DNA of 64,000 nucleotides from Eucalyptus grandis. Its lineage: Eukaryota; Streptophyta; Magnoliopsida; Myrtales; Myrtaceae. The notes under the pieces were generated by a model. The model saw only the letters and a list, made by a program, of their open reading frames with translations. It was not told the origin of the DNA and searched no databases. Shown in pieces: positions 1-11,960 of this stretch (the first letter of the stretch is position 1; every line of letters begins with the position of its first letter). Both the position numbers and the translations under genes were made by a program. The stretch lies in NCBI RefSeq assembly GCF_016545825.1, contig NC_052612.1, positions 42,329,738-42,393,737 of the forward strand, in the 5' to 3' direction.

Positions 1-2103
1 AAACCCCAACACACCCAGCCACCCATTGCTCATCCCTTCCCCTCTTGGGGCCACCCTCCACTCTTGTTAAGTTGCACCTTGTTGAGCTTAGCCAGCGTCG
101 GACTCGATCAAATGTCGAGCTCAACCTCAGGGAAGCTCAATGCAAATTCGTCAAGCTCGATATTGGCCATGATTGAGAAGAGTGAGACGTGGAGAGCATA
201 GCGAAGAGTGAGACGCACAGAGGGTTCAATTGGAATTGGTGACGGCATGATGTTGTTTAAAAATGATGGTAGTGCCACATTGTCGGTCGAAGTTAGTGGT
301 GAAAGTCCCATGAAAGAAAAAGATTTGAGATTTTGGATAAATTCGAAAGGAGATCAATCTTTATACATGCAAATCCTAATCCTCAAAACTCGAGATGTGA
401 ACCGATACGAATGTTGATCGAAATTACCTCCGAATTGAGAGAAATAAGCCGAAGGGGAGCTAGGGGGACTCGCGCGCGTTCACGCGCGGGAGAGAAGCGC
501 TTCGGGGGGCTGTCCTGGTCGTATCGCGGCCGCACGTTTCGCGCCAACTTTCGGCGGAAGAATGATGCATCGGAGATTGTCCACTTCTCAATAAAGGACA
601 GAGCCGCCAGCCCGCCAGTGAACGCATGTGACGAGGCGAAATGGAGACAAAAAGAAACATGTGAGGGCAGCCCTCGCCCCCCACGACTTTGGGCCAGCGG
701 AGTACGACGTTACCTTAGCTTCCTGCCAAAACGTCGCCCCACGCGTGGCTGGCGTTGTCCAAGAAACGCAAAAAGAGAGAGATGAAGGGAATCTAGATTC
801 CGCGTGCGTGACCCCAAATTCTACACGACGATCTTCCCTATTTCCCCCTCGTTTTCTTTGTTCTTTGTCAAAAAGTTTACGCAAGGATTTTACTTTTTTT
901 CTTTTTGACAAACGAAACGGTAGGAAGGGACGATCCGCCATCCGCACAATGTAAATATACATTGAATCATATTCCATTTGAATGGTGAAGATTTAGCATG
1001 CATTTTCCACTTGATTGGAATTCACCATTCGTAAGACACAACTGGTATTATTATTATAGAATGAGGTGTTTCCTCGTCGTCTTTAATTTGTACGAATCGT
1101 TTTAAGTGAACTAACAAAAGACATCATTAAAAAAATAACGATATGAAATTACGTGAATTTTCTTTCTCATTTATGAGTTTCACCTTGTTTCGAAGATTAA
1201 AGAATTAATAGATAATCATGGGATAATTACCATAAAGAGTCTTGAATCTATTATATGGATACCGATTCAATCATCAATATTTCAAATTTAGTTAATTTAG
1301 TTCTAAATGTTCTTACAATTTATCAACGTAATCATTTCACTTAATTTTGACCGGAAATCGTCAATATGGACATCAATTTTCTTTCGTGGCATGGTCGATC
1401 TGACATAAATAATTTTTGCAATTTTAAATAATACTTGTGAATTTTTTATTTTTATTTTCCATTTTTTTTATTGTGGCCCAACGAGGGCCCGAGCCAAGGC
1501 CATCAAGCCTCGTCTGTGGCTAGCAAGAGTGTCTGGGGCATCACTAAGACTGTAGACAAGGGGAGGGAAATAAGAAAAAGTTAAAAAAAAAAAAAGATGA
1601 AATAAAACAAATTTAAAAGTTTAAAATTTTTGCCATTCATACAATAAGTTAAAAAAAATTTAATAATTTTCCCAAGAATACTTTCTCTCTCATTTCCTCG
1701 TTATTTCATCTCCCTTTTTGTTCTTTTCCCGTGACAAAAGCTTCTCGCCATTTTTATAGCAAACGAAAACCATTGAAGAAACTTGTCATTGGAGTATATT
1801 TCGGGTTGTAGAAAAGGATCGAGAAAGGGAGGAATAATAGGCTTCTTTGCGATCACTTGGTATCAATTGCATGAATCGATTCCTTCCTTAAAAGTAACCA
1901 AAAACTGTATACTTTAGTCGGACTTACATTTTTTCGTGCCCGTCCTTATTCCGGACCCAAAAAGTTGGCAACCTAAAGCAATGCATAACACACTATGCCC
2001 ACCCTGCAAGCCTTTATCAATGCCCCCTCCATGGTTCTTTAGCAAGACAGCCTGAAAACCTCCTTCAAAATCTGTCACAAAGGCCTCGCGAAACAAGAGC
2101 GAG
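1..2103. other. Intergenic region upstream of the EF-hand-like gene
   Basis: No gene could be supported here. About 460-560 is GC-rich, with a short palindromic run of CG dinucleotides near 470-487 (CGCGCGTTCACGCGCG). The open frames across 330-980 overlap on both strands and match no family I know. The rest is AT-rich and includes one inverted-repeat element at 1220-1673, listed separately. The last 200-300 bases before 2104 should contain the promoter and 5' UTR of the next gene, but no clear TATA box was seen. Confidence 0.5.
1220..1673. mobile_element. Inverted-repeat (MULE-MITE-like) element, degenerate copy
   Basis: The left end (GGGATAATTACCATAAAG, from 1220) and the reverse complement of the right end (GGGAAAATTATTAAA, ending 1673) are similar, and AT-rich arms surround a short GC-rich core at about 1475-1565 (GTGGCCCAACGAGGGCCC). 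The left arm has the family phrases 'ttagttctaaa' and 'gaccggaaatcgtcaatatgg'. The right arm is eroded. No target-site duplication was recognised. Membership of the family seen at 12953-13653 is inferred from arm wording and architecture. Confidence 0.55.
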
Positions 2104-2777
2104 ATGGGGAACACGCTTGGGGGAACTGGAGAGAAGAGTGCGAAAGAGTTCGAGCCGATCATCGAGAAATGTTACGAAAAATACGTCGACGAGAAAGAAA
2201 AGGTGGAGGCTGGAAATAAAGAAAAGGCGGAGGAATTAGGCTTGGCGGATTTTTACCACCTTGTCTGCGAAACCGTGGAGTGAGTTTCGATATCTTGATT
2301 CTCGAATTCGATATCTCTGAATTATTTCCAAGAATTGTATCGCGTTCATTGCCTTGTTGATGGTCGATCTTTGGGACAGAGAAATCAATAAGAAGCTGGG
2401 GAACACGCAATTTTGCGTGCCCAAGGTCTCCACTCTGGATCATGTTTATCTGGTAAGCGAATCCGTACCCAGTTTCGATATCTTGATTCTTGAATGTTAC
2501 GTTTGGCTCATGCCGTCAAAAATTGCAGACTCACCATCAAGGGAAAGGGAAATCGCTGACCAAGGAAGAGTTCCAGACGATCATGCAAGAGGTGATCGTG
2601 GACACGGGGGTCACCGGCTTCGGAGCCAAGGACATCTTCTTCTACCTCTTCGGCGTCCCAGTGACGGCGCTGTTCATCAAGCAAAGGGTCGCGCCGGACG
2701 CGGTCCCCAATGAGATCTTCATCCCCGGTATCACGTCCCTCACCGTCTTCGTCCTGGCGAAGATTAACAAGATATGA
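2104..2777 (+). CDS. Plant EF-hand-family-like small protein (165 aa), 3 exons
   Basis: Exons are 2104-2279, 2380-2452 and 2529-2777. All junctions are GT-AG and the joined frame is 498 nt. The protein starts MGNTLGGTGEKSAKEFEP, and MGN could be an N-myristoylation signal. The middle part (GNTQFCVPKVSTLDHVYL, then KGKSLTKEEFQTIMQEV) resembles the single degenerate EF-hand helix of a small plant family annotated as calcium-binding EF-hand proteins (Arabidopsis At1g64850 type, from memory). A full DxDxDG calcium loop is not visible, so calcium binding is doubtful. The C-terminal third (FGVPVTALFIKQRV to AKINKI) is hydrophobic and is the best conserved part as I recall the family. The function is unknown. 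The start was chosen because it is the first ATG in frame with the two downstream exons. The first two introns begin with nearly the same 25-bp sequence (see findings). Confidence 0.8.
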
Positions 2778-4385
2778 ACTGACTCAAACCTGCGGCATTT
2801 ACATATGGGCTTGTCTATAGTTCGTGCTGCTTTTCCCTTCATATATGGACGAGGAGGATCGTTTGCTCTTGCCTTTTGGTTGAAATGTCAATTTATCAAG
2901 CTTAATGCTCGTGTGATGATTCAAATTATACTAGGTGTGTAGAGGAAAAAAAGGGAAATACCCGGAAGCCCGTAAACTGGTCCGAGGCCTGAATTCAACC
3001 GGTCAGTGACAGGGGTCACAAATTCTTTTCTGAAAAAAAGTTGAAAAATGTCAAAAAACCGAAGTTTGAGATTAAAAAAAAAAAAAAATGACTTCCGGGT
3101 TTCCCCATCTGTCTAGGTCATAGCACCATGAACACCGTTTTTAGATTGGTATATCGAGTCTCATAAATCAAACAAATCAAAAGTCATATGTCCCATTAAT
3201 ATCAAGGTACGTGTTCATTTCTTTAAATAAAACTTAATATAAACTAATTTCATATTCGTCATTTGATAATTGCATGTTTGAGTATTGAGATTTCATGATT
3301 CACAATCGATCTTCTTTATTTTTATTTTTTTGGTTTACCTTAATGATTGCGTTAGCTTCTTGGGATGACTTGCGTAAAACAAGCCGATGACATGCCAACG
3401 CCCCTTCCACCTAATTTGCATGAAAAGCTAATTCATCTCTCAAGACAAGAATGTGAGCATTTTACGTTGGTTTTGTACATCACGTCATCCCCGGCACGAT
3501 ATAATTACGCACTCATAAGAGTACATCAATTTGGCTTAAGCCCTACTATACTCATTTATGCTTTACATATGTGTGTGTGTGTATGTATAATTATAATCTT
3601 CTTTATAAGCCCTTTTGAAAGAATCTTAAACTTCCTTTATCCTTCTGCACAATCGAATATACTATAGTCGAATATTTCGATCTTTCTGAGGTCAAACATA
3701 GAGATGCTTCCGAGTTCCAGCTATCCAACGTAAGTCCAAGATATATTCATGTCTTGAAAGCATCGTGGATCCTATTCTTTCCGTAACCATGATTATCCTG
3801 CCACACGCGAAAGAAATCAATGCAATTATGGTCGGGCTGGGGATGAGATAATCTCATCGTTCTAATCTATAATTATTGAAAATGACGGGGACGGGGACGA
3901 GGACGATAACTAAATCACCAACTGGCGCATGAATGTTGAATGCAAAAGTTCTTGCGTTCCGACAATTTCGGATTGGAGAAACGAGAGAACAAAAAATGAT
4001 CAGCTGAAATAAAAAAAGGAAATAAAAGACGGGAACGTTGGAGGGTGTTCGTTGAGTTATTCTTCTTATCAGAGAGACATGAAACAACCCATCTTTGGTT
4101 CAATCGCTCTTTTCGCTCCGTTCGTACAAATTCATGGATAGTTAGCAAGAAAGAGAAGATCGAACGAGGAAAAGAGGAAAAAAAAACCTTCAACGAACCG
4201 ACGCGTCAGGCATTTCCGAATCTTCATCGCGCCAACCCAGGAGGAGAGAACAAGAATATAGATCTTCACGTGCAGTCGGATCGCATCGAACAATGCATCG
4301 GATTCAAGTGTTCGCGCGGATGGACGTAAGAAGGCGAGAAGAATAGATAGGGCAGGGATTTTTTTTTGGTTTTCGATCATAGGAG
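2778..4385. other. Intergenic spacer and probable PIP5K promoter/5' UTR
   Basis: No coding region was recognised. It contains the short inverted-repeat element at 2953-3106 and a small GT dinucleotide tract near 3570-3585. Roughly 4000-4385 is purine-rich and probably holds the promoter and 5' UTR of the PIP5K gene. The transcription start cannot be placed from the sequence. Confidence 0.5.
2953..3106. mobile_element. Small MITE-like element (~154 bp)
   Basis: The left end GGGAAATACCCGGAAGCC (2953-2970) is an imperfect inverted repeat of the right end ACTTCCGGGTTTCCCC (3091-3106). The interior is A-rich, with a poly(A) run near 3075-3088. There is no coding capacity. No convincing target-site duplication was seen, so it could also be a simple hairpin. 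Confidence 0.45.
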
Positions 4386-7300
4386 ATGAGCAAAGAACAC
4401 AGCAACACGGTGATGAAGGCGTGGGAGGCGACCCTACGCAAGACGCAGGCCGCCAAGAAGCGCGCCAACAGCATCTTCGGGACCATGTCCGTGGCCCATG
4501 CCGACGATGAGGACGAGGACGGCGACCATGACGACAACAAGAACAATAACAACGACAACAAAAGTGGCCTCGATGCCTCTATGGGTGGCGGCGAGGTCTA
4601 CCATGCAGAGCAGTTCGTCCTGAACGGCGACTGCTACACGGGGCAATGGCAAGACAACTTCCCGCATGGGTACGGCAAATACCTGTGGACAGACGGATGC
4701 ATCTACGTCGGCCAGTGGCACCGGGGAAAGAAGACGGGGAAGGGTAGGTTCAGCTGGCCGTCGGGGGCGATCTACGAGGGCGACTTCAAGGGCGGGTACA
4801 TGGATGGGAAGGGCACGTACACCGGCCCGAGCGGTGACGTCTATCGTGGCGAGTGGATCATGAACCTGAAGCACGGATACGGGGTCAGGAGCTTCACGAA
4901 TGGCGACTGCTACGAGGGCGATTGGAGGAGGGGGTTGCAGGAAGGGAGCGGGAGGTATCAGTGGGCCAATGGGGATTGCTATGTGGGCGAGTTCAAGAAC
5001 GGTGTGATCTGCGGGAAGGGCACTTTTGCCTGGTCTGATGGGCATAGATATGAAGGTTTGTGGGAAGATGGATTGCCCAAAGGGAATGGGACTTTCCTGT
5101 GGCCTGATGGGAGTTTTTACATGGGGAATTGGAGCAAGGACCCGGAGGAGCAGAGCGGGAGCTACTACCCGGTGGGTGGGTCGCCGCCTGCTGAGGGGGA
5201 TAAGCTTGACTGGAACCCCCAGCAGGTGTACGACGGGCTCTCGGGGCGTGAGATCTGCACCGGGGAGAAGGTCTCGATCCTGCCCTCGCAGAAGAAGCTG
5301 GCGGTGTGGAGGTCATCCAAGGGGGATGCCTGGACAAAACGGGTGTCGGTTGATGGGCGAGTCAGCGTCGGCGCGGAGAGGAGGATTGACCGGGTGCGAA
5401 TGCTGGAGGGCGACGACAGGGATGGCGGTGGCATTGGCGAGGAGCTGGGGAGGGACGTGGAGGTGGATCTTTTGGGGCTGGATGTTGAGAAGGCGAACCT
5501 GGGGGGGTTCCCTGGGCAATTGAAGCTGCCTAAAACTGGGAAGAAGCAAGGGGAGACAATTTACAAAGGGCACAAGAACTACGAGTTGATGCTCAATCTG
5601 CAGCTCGGGATAAGGTATAAATCAGACGTTAAAACTTTTCCCACACCGGATCTGCTCTTCGCGATTTCATTTTGCCTAATTGCCTCTGGTGATTTCGTCT
5701 CATGTGGTCTGTGTTGGCGTCTAGGATCATTGCTCCGCAGTTCCATTTTTAGTCATGTCTGGTTGACGTACGTAAACTTTAGTGCAGAACTAAGAAATAT
5801 CACCTTATCGACCTGCAGAAAGTCTCAGAAGCACGGTATGCGAATGAACCTTATCAAATATCTGACCTAAAGATGGATGAACTTGAGTTTTCACTTCAAG
5901 TGATTTCTCTTCCAGATTTGGTTATAATCGGACATCTAAATTCATTGAGCATAGGCACTTAAGAAAAGCTCAAACAGCATTTTCATATGTATGTGTAAAT
6001 GTGTCTGATGGGCATATCATTTTCATGTCACAGGCATTCGGTTGGAAGAGCCGCTCCGCCAGTATCTCTCGATCTCAAGGCATCAGCCTTCGACCCCAAG
6101 CAAAAGGTATGGACGAGGTTTCCTCCGGAAGGAAGCAAATACACGCCCCCGCACCAGGCTTGCGAGTTCAAATGGAAGGATTACTGCCCTTTAGTTTTCA
6201 GGTCAGTACTTGGTTCAGTTATGAAAAAAGGATTTGTCGATTTGACATGTCGAACTATCGTTATTGCTTTGTAAGCTCAAATTGTACCATTGGATTCCGA
6301 CATGCCATTGGAAAGAACTTCGAATTCAAATGCATTGATGGCAAATGCCATTCAGTAAAAAAAAGAAAAAAAAAAAAATGAAGCATGAGACATTATGTCG
6401 TGGTTTTCTGTATGAATTTTAACGCTGTTGACTGTTGCACATGATTTTTAGGACCCTGAGGAAGTTGTTCAAGGTGGATCCGGCCGATTACATGTTGTCG
6501 ATCTGCGGGAACGATGCCCTCCGAGAGCTCTCATCTCCTGGCAAGAGCGGTAGCTTCTTCTATTTGACAAATGACGACCGATACATGATTAAGACGATAA
6601 AAAAGGCGGAAGTGAAAGTGAGTTCTGCATCTTTTGCTGGCTGTTTGAGTAAAAAACAGATACTATTTCCGTCTTTCCTGCTGATTTCGAACAATTCAGG
6701 TGCTTCTGAGGATGCTTTCGGCTTATTATAATCATTTCCGAGCCTTCGAGAATACTCTGGTGACGAAATTCTATGGTCTGCATTGTGTGAAGCTAACTGG
6801 ACCTATTCAGAGGAAGGTAGAGAATGCCTTTACATAGATTACCAGTTCTTTGAATTGCAAATGAAGCCAAGATCCTGTCGAGCTAATTAGGCAACTATGA
6901 TTATAAACTTTTTCATGAAGCAACAGCTAGATCTTGCAACAAAAAATAATAAATGCACAAACATCAATTGCACATATGCAAGATTCGCGACTGAAATCAT
7001 GGTTTGGTGAATTAGGTAAGGTTCATCGTCATGGGCAATCTCTTCTGTTCAGAGTACACCATCCATCGGCGCTTTGATCTCAAAGGCTCGTCCCTTGGCC
7101 GCACTACTGACAAGCCTGAATCAGAGATCGATGGGAATACTATCCTTAAGGATCTCGATCTGAATTTCTTGTTTCGCCTTCAGAAGCCGTGGTTTCAGGA
7201 GTTCTGCAGGTAATTTGATGGCATGCTCATCCTTGTTATCCACAACAGACAGGATAGGGATCTTCAATCTCCTTCATCAATCTTTCTAGCCGAAACCCAT

Positions 7301-8054
7301 TGCCCTTTTGGTCTTGCTGGTATATAACAGTACTGTTCCTATCATCAACAGGCAAATTGATAGGGACTGTGAGTTTCTTGAGCAAGAGAGGATCATGGAC
7401 TACAGCCTTTTGGTTGGTCTTTACTTCAGGGAGACGTCGGTGGCGGGTTATCTGATCCCGTCTGGAGCTCGTACTCCAACCGGTTATCACTTTTCATCCT
7501 TTGAATCTGTCGTTTTTTCCATCATTAAGTGTTGAAACGTACAAATTTTTAAGGAAGCAATAGGAGCTTAACTTTCCGGGTTCGTTTCACATTGCAGGTG
7601 ACCAGGAAGATGAAGGTGCTCCTCGTCTCTCTCGAGCTGATGTAGACCAGCTTCTTCTTGATCCAACCAGGTTTGTATCTAAATTTCGCAAAGCATAGCA
7701 CAATTTCTTCCAAACATCAAGAATGCATCAACATGTGACACGTTCCGAGAGATTGATTGCAGGTGGGCTAGCATCAGGTTGGGCGTGAACATGCCGGCTC
7801 GGGTTGAGAGATCAATCAGAAGAGCTGGTTCTGAGCTTCAGCTCATAGGCGAACCTACCGGAGAATTCTACGAGGTGGTGATGTTCTTCGGCATCATTGA
7901 CATTCTCCAGGACTACGACATCAGCAAGAAGCTCGAGCATGCGTACAAGTCCATCCAGTACGATCCGACTTCGATATCAGCAGTCGATCCTAGGCAATAC
8001 TCAAGGCGCTTCCGCGACTTCATCTTCAAAATTTTCCTCGAAGATGAGTTGTGA
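4386..8054 (+). CDS. PIP5K: Phosphatidylinositol-4-phosphate 5-kinase with MORN repeats (789 aa), 8 exons
   Basis: Exons are 4386-5614, 6034-6201, 6452-6617, 6700-6816, 7016-7209, 7352-7482, 7598-7670 and 7763-8054 (2370 nt, all GT-AG). The enzyme makes PI(4,5)P2 from PI4P, normally at the plasma membrane. The N-terminus ([20 protein letters not shown]) is like Arabidopsis PIP5K4/5/6. An acidic Asp/Asn-rich linker covers residues 40-59. Eight MORN repeats with a 23-residue period start at Y84 (YTGQW, YVGQW, YEGDF, YRGEW, YEGDW, YVGEF, YEGLW, YMGNW). Kinase motifs seen are the glycine loop GKSGSFFYL (496-504), Lys513 in MIKTIKK, DLKGS (581-585), MDYSLL (640-645), and a C-terminal [10 protein letters not shown] with the following activation loop (about 735-775). 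Length matches PIP5K4/5 (about 770-780 aa). Exon 1 encodes the whole MORN region. The clade assignment is inference; the enzyme family is clear. Confidence 0.95.
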
Positions 8055-10427
8055 AAATGATATGTGGATTTGCCGGCATTTTTCCTTTGGGATTCCGGCG
8101 TTCCTTGGATGACTCCGGCCGCCTGACTGACCTTCGATGGCCATTACTTAAAAACTGTATAATGCAATGTACAGAGCACAAGGAAGACTACACATATTAT
8201 AGGAGTGTGCGAAGGAAAATAGAATAATTGCACAAAGGTGACAAAATATTTATGGCTGCAACTTTGTAATGTCGTGTCCAAATGAGTAGCTATATACATG
8301 TAATTGATCCATTCTTTTATTTGAGTTAGTATAGAATTGATGATGCTGAGACTAGTCCTGATCTTGCACAAACCAATCCTGTGTAATTATTATTTTGAGC
8401 ATAATCATATATTTGTTTAATTTTTTCACCAAGAGCTTTTTACAGTGCATGACTTGTGTACTCTATTTTTTATAACCACCTGGGTAGTTATAGTTATAGT
8501 TTGAAAAATCGATCAATCATCCAAATCAATAGCAATAGATATAGCTTGCATACAAATTTAGAGAGCACACAAGCTATGTACATATAAATTTTGCTTTTAA
8601 GAATTCTCAACCCGCAACAATGCTACGCATCACATTATTGCTCGTGGAGTGGTATGAAACGTTGAAATCCAATACTCTCTTTCTCAAGTCCTACATGTTG
8701 ATTTGATGAGCTCTATTTCACCCATTTTTCATTATAATCTCACGCGACGAGTGAATGCTGATACTCGGCAAGCGACGAAGCAACTCTTACTTGAATATTG
8801 AATTCTACACACTCGCTGACCACCCTAGTTCTGAAAAGTTCTTTCATGGGATATTATCTCACTCATTAATTATGTTGATCCCACCCCGAAGCCGACATGA
8901 TCGATAGCGTAGACTAGCTTGATCTACGTGTTCCATAGACCGCACAACTTTTGTACCCCAAGTTGTTATACTAAGGTATAATCTTCTATCCCAAATTGTG
9001 CAAGGTATTTGAGGCTTGATATAAACACTAGAGTTCAGCCAGCCCAGACCCAAATGCATAAACATGGAAAAAGAAGTATTGGGTTCAAATGGACCGGACC
9101 GGACTAAAGGAAGCCTAAAACCAGTCACTCGACCGCTTTGTCAGTTCCCACACATTGGCAATGTACTATGGACAGTTCTTGGTTCGCTCCAAATCTTGCT
9201 TGAATGCCCTCCTCGTCCTCACTTGTTCTGGGATGAGACGGATCAAACTAGAGACTGGAGCAGTACTTATACATTCACAATTTTTGAAACTCGAGCGCGA
9301 AATGTGAGGACTTTTGTAATGGGCCTCAAGCCCCTGTCGGGTCGACCACAGCCCGTGCACTAAGAGAATTGCACTTAGTCTGTAATGATTAGTCCGATGA
9401 GAGTAGAAGTGATTATAGATATTAGATGGCTTAGATAAATAGTAATTCCTGATAAATTTCTAAGATGGCAAAAATAATAGAAATGAACCAAATTATACAT
9501 TAAATAGGAAAAATGATTTTGAAATATATATGAAAATTGAAATTAACTAATAAAAATATCATGGCAAATTTTGTTTTGAAACTTTTAAAATTAAGCGAGT
9601 TCAGACTAAAGTCGGAATGGTGAGCTCCGGGAAAGGTGATCCACAGACGTCAAATCAGCAGCCTGGATAGATTAGCTAAAGGGCGTGATGATTTTATGAG
9701 GACGACAAAACCAAAGGATGGCCCCGCCTCACGATCTTAAGATGGGCCCATCTTGAAATGGCCGGTCCGTGCGCGTGCGGCACGAGGTGCCACCCGCTGC
9801 AGAGCTGCGGACCTCGCTTTACCGAGCACACACAGAAAAAGAAGGGAACAGAGCGGAGGTGAAGAAAGAGCAAATTGCGATACGCAAGAAGTTTGCGATA
9901 TTTTTTTTCCTCTTTGGTCGGAGCAAAGGTGGGGATTTGGGCCACCAATGATGCTTCTGGGGACCCGGGGTCAGGCCGCACGTTGTGGTCGGGAGGTTGG
10001 TGGCGGCCTTTGGGTTCCACGAGAAGCTGTACCGATATCTTCTTCGTTAGATTTTCCTAAAGAAAAAATCATTTGGGTCACTCTCTTATTTTCCACTAGA
10101 ATTTTTTCCCCCCATCCCACGGCCCCAAATGAAGGGATTCTATTTTTTTTAAATACCCTGGGGATGGGACCAGATGCAGACCCGATCAACTGGGGACCTA
10201 TGGAGCACTCCATAAATAAATCTATTGAATAAATTAAGTTTGAGCCACCTATTCTGATGACCTTGACCGGAAGCGGTTTGCAAGCAAATTGATTGGATTC
10301 AAACAAAATATTCCTAGTTCATGAGCTGGAAATTTCCAATGCTCCAATTAATTATACTGACCTTTGGTGTTGATGTAAACCCTTGAACAATCAACAACTT
10401 TGGTTCTAATGTAACCACTTTGTTAAT

Positions 10428-10447
10428 AAAAGAAGAAGAAGAAGAAG
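10428..10447. repeat. (AAG)n microsatellite
   Basis: A short uninterrupted AAG/GAA run follows 'gttaataaa' in non-coding DNA. No function is suggested. Confidence 0.8.
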
Positions 10448-11045
10448 TTTGCAACGTGTAGCTTTTGATGCTTTCGAATTTTTCTTCTGATCTACATGAT
10501 CATCACTTCAAGAATTTTAATACTGCCCTGTTGAGTATTGTTTAAAAGTATTTTCGAGACAACAAATCGTATGAGTTTCGCTATTATGTAAATTGCGGTA
10601 CAAAAGAATATCTTCTTTAAAATTAACAAATAAATGGTGTGTGGCTTAGAGAGTTTAATCTATTGCAATAAATTCCCACGTAGCTTTTTCTTTCTTTCAA
10701 TAACTATAAATATTCTTTGATCCCTCGAAGCCGCCCTGAAATGCATCAACAACGTTGAGGAGATTCATTCCTTCATTTTTAATTGACTTTAGGAATTACG
10801 AGCCGTCGCATCTCGCCAACTTTATCCCCTCACATAGCGATATTGTTATGTCAGCGGGCATGCGATGTTCATAGTCGATGTCTTGGCAGACGTGGACAAC
10901 ATCCTAATTTCAATAATCAAGACTGATCGTATCAAGCAATCGACTTGATTGCATAGACTAACATAGATGTGTGTTTATGTGACATGGCTTTCTCCATTTA
11001 AAATGTATTAGAGGCTTCGGAAAGCGGTGGCCTGCAATGTTGACT

Positions 11046-11640
11046 CGATTAACGGATGAGGTTAAATGACTAATTTCATTTGATTGGTTTAGAAATATAT
11101 AATACTCGATCGAAGTCAACGTTCGATTAGGTAAACAAGAGCGATGGGGCAAATTATTTCCGGCACGAGACTTCCTCACAATTTCTTCGTATTGTCAACA
11201 TCGAAATGTCATGTACGGAGCGATTTGTGTCCAGCCATGATTGATGCCGAGTGGAGGTTTTCTTTCAAATGTCAGAAGGTGTGTGATTGTTACGAGGAGG
11301 ATGAATGATTTAAACAACGTTACTATTTATAAAAACGATTGGATGCCTCCAAAAAAATATATTTAGACATAAATTACTATCGGCTTATATAATTGATATG
11401 ATTAATGGATAAGATAACGACGAATTTCATTTGATTGGTTTAAAGAGTATATAATACTCATTCGAAGTTTTTTTTTTTTGGGGTCATATTATACTTTATC
11501 AAAGTTGACATTTGATTAGGTGAACAAGATCTAGGGGAAATTATTTCCAACATGGGACTTCCTCGTGATTTCAATGCATTATCAACATCAACTTTGTTCG
11601 GAGCCGTTCGTGTCCAGCCATGATTGATGGTGAGTGAAGG
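11046..11640. repeat. Diverged direct duplication, two ~210-240-bp copies
   Basis: Copy A (11046-11257) and copy B (11400-11640) run in the same order. Shared blocks are 'atttcatttgattggttta', 'tataatactc', 'gattaggt(a/g)aacaaga', 'aaattatttcc', 'gacttcctc' and 'gtgtccagccatgattgatg'. Copy B has an extra T-rich stretch of about 27 nt near 11468-11495. Neither copy has coding potential. It may be a duplicated fragment of an unidentified transposon. Confidence 0.75.
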
Positions 11641-11739
11641 ATTTTTTTTTTTTTTTATATGCCTATGGATGATACAAGCGTGCATTTCTCTCGAGAAAAA
11701 ATGAATAATTTAAACAACATTTTCAAGCACTCACGGAAC

Positions 11740-11960
11740 TTTACAAAAAATGAATAGATAAAAAATATTTTTCATCATCTGTGAAAAAAAATTTAGATAT
11801 AAATTATCATTGATAGCGAAAACATTTTTCATCGACTCATTACTTTAGAGCAATTTTTTTTAGTAAAACATTTTTCAAATCATTCATTTCTTGCGAAAAT
11901 AAATGAAGCATTTAGATCTTTTTGTGATAAAAATTACAAGCGTCGATGGGCGAAATTGTA
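11740..11960. mobile_element. Fragment of repeat family 2
   Basis: It contains 'aaaaatatttttcatcatctgtgaaaa', then an ATAAATTATCATTGATAGCG-like segment and 'cattcatttcttgcgaaaat'. These match in order the left arm of the element at 13764-14620 (ataaataattagtgacaatg, attgattaattattttaagtg, tttttcaaatcatt). No intact ends remain. Confidence 0.45.

Noticed and set aside
333..977. Overlapping open frames on both strands near the window start
   Set aside because: These are products of a GC-rich patch, with basic low-complexity sequence, no motifs and no splice continuity.
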